In this document: in pieces, positions 59,793-64,000 of the stretch
Layout: every line of letters begins with the position of its first letter
Position numbering within the stretch: the first letter of the stretch is position 1
Source: Hymenobacter properus
Lineage (GTDB): Bacteria; Bacteroidota; Bacteroidia; Cytophagales; Hymenobacteraceae
Assembly: GCF_015694735.1 (NCBI RefSeq)
Contig: NZ_JADQDP010000009.1
Location: 1 to 64,000 of the forward strand
Length of the DNA: 64,000 nucleotides
Reading direction: 5' to 3'
Position numbers and translations under genes: made by a program
The notes under the pieces: generated by a model
What the model saw: the letters and a program-made list of their open reading frames with translations, nothing else
Database searches by the model: none
What the model was told of the DNA's origin: nothing

Positions 59793-60383
59793 TCAGCCCG
59801 AGAGTACGTCGCTGGGGTAGTGCACGCCCAGGTACACGCGCGAAAAGCCCACGGCCAGCACAAACAGCGCCCCGGGTAACCACACCCGCCAGCGCCCCCG
59901 GGCCAGCAGCAGGCCCAGCGCCAGCACCACCGCGGCCGAGCCCATGGCGTGCCCACTGGGGAAGCTGAACGACGTTTCGGGGGCCAGCGACACCCAGAAC
60001 GCCGGCCGGGGCCGGCCCAGGATGGCCTTGGCCAGCAGGTTCAGGGCGGCAGCCCCGCCCACGGCCAGCCCAAAAAACCACGCGTAGCGGGGCTGCCGGC
60101 GCCACACCAGCACACCGGTGAACAGGACGGCCGCTACCGTCATCGGCACGGGCCCGCCGATGGCGGAGCAAAACAGAAAAAAAGAATCGAGCGCGGGCGT
60201 GGTGTGGGCGTGCGCCCAGCGCAGAAGTTGCAGGTCGCCGTAAAAGCCTTCGCCCTCCTCGATTTCGGAACTAGCTTTTAAGAAAATGCCCCAAGGCAGC
60301 ACCACACCCAAGAGCAGCAGCCATAGCAGGCGGCGCTTGTGGGCCAGTAGCAAGGCAAAAAGTTGCGAAATGCGGATAAGCAT
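59793..60383 (-). CDS. PAP2 family phosphatase, truncated by an in-frame TGA
   Basis: A 196-residue membrane protein from ATG 60383 (MLIRISQLFALLL). The PAP2 motifs are all present: KAILGRPRP, FPSGHAM and SRVYLGVHYPSDVLSG. Directly after that last motif comes a TGA (59793-59795) where family members have Trp (DVLxGW). In-frame reading continues for 24 more residues (IASLGWVTGVYVLL...) to a second stop at 59718-59720. A TGG to TGA change best explains this. The catalytic residues remain, but the final membrane helix is lost, so activity is uncertain. Confidence 0.8.
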   Translation of the reverse strand: MLIRISQLFALLLAHKRRLLWLLLLGVVLPWGIFLKASSEIEEGEGFYGDLQLLRWAHAHTTPALDSFFLFCSAIGGPVPMTVAAVLFTGVLVWRRQPRYAWFFGLAVGGAAALNLLAKAILGRPRPAFWVSLAPETSFSFPSGHAMGSAAVVLALGLLLARGRWRVWLPGALFVLAVGFSRVYLGVHYPSDVLSG

Positions 60384-60400
60384 GGCGTAGAGTAGCGGCG

Positions 60401-61432
60401 TTAGTGGGGTACGTTCAGCGAGCGCACCCGGCCGCCGTCGTTGAGGTACAATTCGTAGTAATGGGTGTGCAGCTTCCACACTTCCTCAATTTTGAGGATG
60501 GGCCGGCCTTGCTGCAGCCGGACGATGGCTGCTTGCACGTCCGGGGGCAAGTCGGCCAGGGCCACGGGCTGCTCGATGGCAGGGCTCTCGTCCAGTTCCA
60601 GCTCCAGGGTAAGGCTGCCACTGTGCCACCAACCGGTGATTTCCAAATCATCGCCCAGCAGGGCCGCGCTGGCGCGCAGGTTTTTGGTTTCGCGCAGCTC
60701 CGCGCCCGCCGAGGAGAGCATGAACGCGCCGCTCAGCACCATCGCCGCGTACCCAATGCGCCGGAATGCCTGCTCGGGCAGGTAGCGAACGAGGCGCTTG
60801 GTGCCGGCCGTGGCCATTACCGCGCCTACCGCCACAGTAGCCCCTGCCTGCCAGGCAGCGGTGGTGAGCAGTCCCAGCCACAGGTAGAGGGCCAGCTTGA
60901 TGAAGTGCAGCAACAGTTCATTAGCCGCCCGGGTGGCAATTACCGCGTCCCGGCTCAGCCCATAGCGAAAGTAAAACTTGTTGAACAGCAACCCCACCGC
61001 CCCGGTCAGGCCAGAGAGGAAGCCGGCCAGGAAGCCCAACGCCCCCAGCTTCAGGCCGCTTGCTGCCACTGCCGGCTCGGCCACGGCGGCGTCCTTTCGC
61101 CAGAGCATGGTCAGGTTCGACAGCAAAAACAGCCCGATGACTACCTCCAGGTACAACGGGTTGAGGTACTTCAGCAGATAGGCCCCGAGCAGCACGCCCG
61201 GCACCGCGCCCGGCACAAAGCGCCGCGCAATGGACCAGTTGATGTGCCGCCAGAACAAGCCGAGCTTCGACGCCGTGCTGGTGGCCGTGCCCACCGTCAG
61301 CGCGGCAGGCACAACGGAGGCCGGCAGCACCCGCGCCAGAACGGGCAGCAGCAACAGGCCGGCGCCCCCGCCGCTCACGGTGCTCAGCGCAAAGGCAAGC
61401 AGCGCCGCCGCAAATACGAGTAGCAGGCCCAT
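60401..61432 (-). CDS. TauE/SafE permease with C-terminal PepSY-like extension
   Basis: A 343-residue protein from ATG 61432 (MGLLLVFAAALLAFALS). About 250 residues form a TauE/SafE permease with STVSGGGAGLLLLP and GFLAGFLSGLTGAVG. The last 90 residues are soluble: ALADLPPDVQAAIVRLQQG, then ILKIEEVWKLHTHYYELYLN, which resembles a PepSY/BLIP-like domain. A permease fused to such a domain is unusual to me. It lies 8 bp after the TonB-type receptor gene and 17 bp before the PAP2 gene, so the three are likely one operon. Confidence 0.82.
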   Translation of the reverse strand: MGLLLVFAAALLAFALSTVSGGGAGLLLLPVLARVLPASVVPAALTVGTATSTASKLGLFWRHINWSIARRFVPGAVPGVLLGAYLLKYLNPLYLEVVIGLFLLSNLTMLWRKDAAVAEPAVAASGLKLGALGFLAGFLSGLTGAVGLLFNKFYFRYGLSRDAVIATRAANELLLHFIKLALYLWLGLLTTAAWQAGATVAVGAVMATAGTKRLVRYLPEQAFRRIGYAAMVLSGAFMLSSAGAELRETKNLRASAALLGDDLEITGWWHSGSLTLELELDESPAIEQPVALADLPPDVQAAIVRLQQGRPILKIEEVWKLHTHYYELYLNDGGRVRSLNVPH

Positions 61433-61440
61433 GCGCTTGC

Positions 61441-63858
61441 TTATTCGAAGCCGCCGCCCTCGTCCTCCCGCTGCTTCTTGTCCGGTTTGGCGTTGCGGTT
61501 TTGGCCAAAGCGGTAGGTGAAGCCCAGAAAGGCAATGCGGGACTCGCGCTTGAAATGGCTGGCCGTAGCCAAATCGGTGCCGTAGGCCGTGAAATCGAAG
61601 TGCAGGGTGTTGAAAATATCGGCCACCCGTAGCGTGAGGGTACCCCGGTCGCCGAGCACGTTGTACTTGGTGGCGAAGTCCACGTTGAAGTTGCCGCTGC
61701 GCGTGCCCTGGGCCGAATTGATGGGCGAGCGGTAGTTGAGGGCCACCTGCGCATCCAGGCGCTTGCCGAGCGTGAACACGTTGTTGAGCCGCGTGGTAAA
61801 GACCTGGCTGGCCGTGTTGATGGGCGTGCCGTCGAGCGAGGCGCCCACGATGAGCCGGCGAAACGTGGAGGCCGTGGCGTTGGCCTTCCACCAAGCGGTG
61901 AGCGGGCTGGCGCCCACCAGCTCCAAGCCGTAGGTGGTTTCGGTACCCAGGTTCTGGCGGGTGGTGCTCGTGACGAGGTTGCCCGTCAGCGGGTCGGTAA
62001 TGACCCGGCGGAAGCCCTGGGCCGTGTTGGTTTCGACCCGGTAGAAGGCCGTGGAGTTGAGGCTGCGGCCGCTGGCGAAGCTGATTTCGTGGCCCAGTTC
62101 CACCGAATGCACGTACTCGGGCAGCAGCTGCGGGTTGCCGGTCGCCAGGTTCAGCTGGTCGGAGCGGTCGGTGAAGGGGTTGAGCTCGCCCGCGTCGGGC
62201 CGCTGGATGCGCTTGGCGTAGCTGGCCTGCACGCGCTGCTCGTGGGGCAGCTCGTAGGCCAGCACCGCGCTCGGGAACCAGGCCAGGTACTGCTGGGTGA
62301 ACTTTTCACTGGTGGCCACCTGGTTGCCGTCGAGGTTGGTTTGCTCGGCGCGTAGGCCCGCCTGGTAGCTGAAGTTTCCTTTGGCCCCGGCGTAGATGCC
62401 GTAGGCCGCCTGCACGTACTGGTTGTAGATGAAGCGATTCGAGGGGTCGAAACCCAACGTGGGTACGCTGCTGAAGTGGTAGTCGATGTCGTACTGCCGC
62501 AGGCTGCTGCGCGCCCCCACTTCGAAGCGGCTTTTCTCGCCCAGCGGGTGCACGTAGTCAACTTGGGCCGTGCCCTGCTGCGTGCGGGTGGTGGTGCGCT
62601 GCTGCTGCACCAGCCGGTTGTCGGCGTACAGGATGTTAGAGACCACGTCGTTGTCGGCCAGCAGGGGCGTGTAGACGGCACTGGCGGTCAGCTCGCGGCC
62701 CTTGTGCTGCTCCCACACGCGGCGGTAGTCGGCCGTCACGTCAGCTGAGCGGAAGGTGCCGGTGCTGGCATTGCCGCGGCGGCTGGTGCCAGCCGGTACC
62801 ACCTGGTTGCCCTGCGCCGTGTTCACCTGGCGTGAATCTAGGGTTTCGTCGTTGGCCAGCGGGTTGAAACGCGGCTGCACGGCCAGCGTGAGGGTTTGCT
62901 CGGGCGTCAGGGCGTAGTCGAAGCCCAAACGGGCGGCGTGCGAAGTCTGCAGGTTGGTGCCGCTGCGGTCCTGGTGCAGCACCAAGTTGTCGGCGCCGGT
63001 GCGGGTGGTCTGGTCCAGCGTGCCGTTGATGCGGCGGTGGTCGCGGCGAAAGTCATAAGAGCCGAACCAGTTGAGGTTGCCTTTGCGGTAGTTCAGGCTC
63101 AGGGCCGCATTGTACTTGTCGCCGGTGCCCACCAGGGCCGTGGCCTGCCCGTTGAGGCCGTTGCGCTGCTCTTTCTTGAGGACGATGTTGAGGATGCCGC
63201 CCGCCCCGCTGGCATCGTAGCGCGCCGAGGGGTTAGTTACCACCTCCACGCTCTGGATGCTGCTGGCCGGAATCTGGTCGAGCGTGGTGCCCGTGGGCTT
63301 GCCGTCGATGAAAATGGTGACCCCGCTGGAGCCGCGAATACTCACGGCGCCGGTTTGGTCCACCGTTACGGAGGGTACGTTCTGCAGCACGTCGATGGCC
63401 GTGCCGCCGCTCACGGTCAGGTCCTTGCTCACGTCGACGACCTTTTTGTCGAGGCCGCCGGTTACCACGGCCCGCTCGGCGGTCACCACCACGTCAGTGA
63501 GCTGCGTGGCCGACGTGCGCAGCCTTAGCGTGCCCAGCGCCAGCACGGGCGCGCCAGCCGTGAGGCTGATGACGCGCCGGCCGGTGCGGTAGCCCACCGC
63601 CGTGGCCCGCAGCACGTACTGGCCCAAGGGCAGCGGCGCCAGCTCGAAGGCGCCCACCTCGCTGGCCTGGGTGCCGGCCACGAAGGTGGAATCGGCGGCG
63701 CGCAGCAGCACCACGCTGGCAAACGAAACGGGATTGCCGGTGCCTACTTCCAGCAAGGTGCCGCGCACCGTGCCCGACTGCGCGTGCGCGGCCAGCCCCA
63801 TTCCCCACCACAACCCCAGCAAAAGCCCCAGCCGGGGCATCATCTTTTTACGCAACAT
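61441..63858 (-). CDS. TonB-type outer-membrane beta-barrel receptor
   Basis: An 805-residue protein counted from ATG 63858; other in-frame ATGs at 63903 and 63843 are possible. It has a signal peptide (RLGLLLGLWWGMGLAAHAQ), a carboxypeptidase-regulatory-like domain (TVRGTLLEVGTGNPVSFASV), a plug (VVDVSKDLTVSGGTAIDVLQ, GVTIFIDGKPTG, ASSIQSVEVVTNPSARYDAS) and a long barrel. This is the outer-membrane-protein beta-barrel family of Bacteroidota that lacks a clear SusD partner. The transported substrate is unknown; peptide or metal uptake are options. Confidence 0.87.
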   Translation of the reverse strand: MLRKKMMPRLGLLLGLWWGMGLAAHAQSGTVRGTLLEVGTGNPVSFASVVLLRAADSTFVAGTQASEVGAFELAPLPLGQYVLRATAVGYRTGRRVISLTAGAPVLALGTLRLRTSATQLTDVVVTAERAVVTGGLDKKVVDVSKDLTVSGGTAIDVLQNVPSVTVDQTGAVSIRGSSGVTIFIDGKPTGTTLDQIPASSIQSVEVVTNPSARYDASGAGGILNIVLKKEQRNGLNGQATALVGTGDKYNAALSLNYRKGNLNWFGSYDFRRDHRRINGTLDQTTRTGADNLVLHQDRSGTNLQTSHAARLGFDYALTPEQTLTLAVQPRFNPLANDETLDSRQVNTAQGNQVVPAGTSRRGNASTGTFRSADVTADYRRVWEQHKGRELTASAVYTPLLADNDVVSNILYADNRLVQQQRTTTRTQQGTAQVDYVHPLGEKSRFEVGARSSLRQYDIDYHFSSVPTLGFDPSNRFIYNQYVQAAYGIYAGAKGNFSYQAGLRAEQTNLDGNQVATSEKFTQQYLAWFPSAVLAYELPHEQRVQASYAKRIQRPDAGELNPFTDRSDQLNLATGNPQLLPEYVHSVELGHEISFASGRSLNSTAFYRVETNTAQGFRRVITDPLTGNLVTSTTRQNLGTETTYGLELVGASPLTAWWKANATASTFRRLIVGASLDGTPINTASQVFTTRLNNVFTLGKRLDAQVALNYRSPINSAQGTRSGNFNVDFATKYNVLGDRGTLTLRVADIFNTLHFDFTAYGTDLATASHFKRESRIAFLGFTYRFGQNRNAKPDKKQREDEGGGFE

Positions 63859-63959
63859 TCTTCTGATTAACAAGGCAAAACCGCCGGCCCGCCGGCTGTT
63901 CATAAAATGCCCCGCCGGGCACAGGGGCCGGCAGGGCACGGGGATGAAATGGGCAGGTT

Positions 63960-64000
63960 TTACTGGGTAACGACCTTGCCGTCGGCCGTGAACAGCACGT
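63960..64000 (-). CDS. Gene running off the right edge, C-terminal end only
   Basis: Only 12 codons and the TAA (63960-63962) are visible, ending VLFTADGKVVTQ. The pattern fits the last strands of PepSY-like or similar small secreted proteins, which often precede TonB-type receptor operons. It would be upstream of the receptor in the same direction. The assignment is weak because so little is visible. Confidence 0.5.
   Translation of the reverse strand, partial: VLFTADGKVVTQ

Noticed and set aside
242..61432. The two PAP2/TauE pairs as terminal repeats of one mobile element
   Set aside because: The proteins are only distantly similar and the flanking genes differ, so a recent duplication is not supported.
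1..64000. tRNA or rRNA genes and complete insertion sequences
   Set aside because: No cloverleaf-like segment, rRNA signature or transposase gene was recognised when reading both strands by eye; short or degenerate examples could be missed.

Overview
The window looks like a plasmid, or a plasmid-derived element, from a GC-rich member of the Bacteroidota. A Hymenobacter-like Cytophagales bacterium is my best guess. The Tra proteins are the Bacteroidetes kind (DUF4133, DUF4134, DUF4138 and DUF4141 types), the mobilization genes are BfmA/BtgA- and DUF5712-like, and a carboxypeptidase-regulatory-domain/TonB-type outer-membrane receptor is present. Most starts lack an obvious Shine-Dalgarno sequence, which is usual for this phylum. 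No rRNA or tRNA gene and no CRISPR array was seen. Everything here was read by eye; no database search was possible.

Layout. 1-3.7 kb: ordinary cargo (end of an RND efflux permease, PAP2 phosphatase, TauE/SafE permease, YncE-like beta-propeller). 4.3-8 kb: plasmid accessory genes led by an ArdC-type antirestriction protein, with several unrecognised small proteins. Two of these genes share the same upstream element. 8-10 kb: a three-gene HipBST-like toxin-antitoxin operon with three operators, then an XRE regulator. 10-13.2 kb: replication module (Rep_3 initiator, a phased 21/22-bp iteron array and dispersed inverted iterons). 13.3-14.2 kb: ArsR regulator plus AHSA1 protein. 14.3-16.3 kb: ParA partition pair and a CAGAA-rich repeat array. 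16.4-20.4 kb: mobilization (BfmA, relaxase, coupling protein). 20.4-22.1 kb: VbhA/Fic pair.

22.2-43 kb is a defence and accessory island. It holds (a) a large protein with a predicted QxK-type nuclease domain; (b) an operon of vsr, a cytosine-C5 methyltransferase, a MORC/MutL-like GHKL ATPase, a Z1 helicase-like ATPase, a DUF4420 PD-(D/E)XK protein and an AIPR protein; (c) on the opposite strand, a visibly AT-richer five-gene cluster; (d) a tyrosine recombinase beside a 39-bp inverted repeat; and (e) an AbiEi-like DUF6088 protein and an AlbA_2/GHKL ATPase. Cluster (c) encodes a small protein, an MltR-like protein, a protein with both a MORC/Hsp90-like and a histidine-kinase-like ATPase domain, a receiver-like protein and a metallo-beta-lactamase-fold protein. 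It is my best candidate for an undescribed system. The small protein is recognisably a copy of the N-terminal domain of the kinase.

43.2-45.3 kb: four small unrecognised genes, two of them apparently paralogous. 45.3-56.2 kb: a long minus-strand type IV secretion (conjugation) operon, read from a membrane protein through TraE, TraF, TraG, TraJ, a lipoprotein, TraK, TraN, TraM and a VirB5-like protein to TraO. 56.4-59.5 kb: a small DNA-binding-like protein and a Toprim protein with a duplicated C-terminal module. 59.7-64 kb: cargo again (a PAP2 phosphatase cut by an in-frame TGA, a TauE-PepSY-like fusion, an outer-membrane receptor and the end of another gene). A 17-bp element, ACTAAC-N5-ACTAAC, sits upstream of the tra operon, upstream of the mobilization genes and inside the origin. 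It may tie replication, mobilization and transfer to one regulator.
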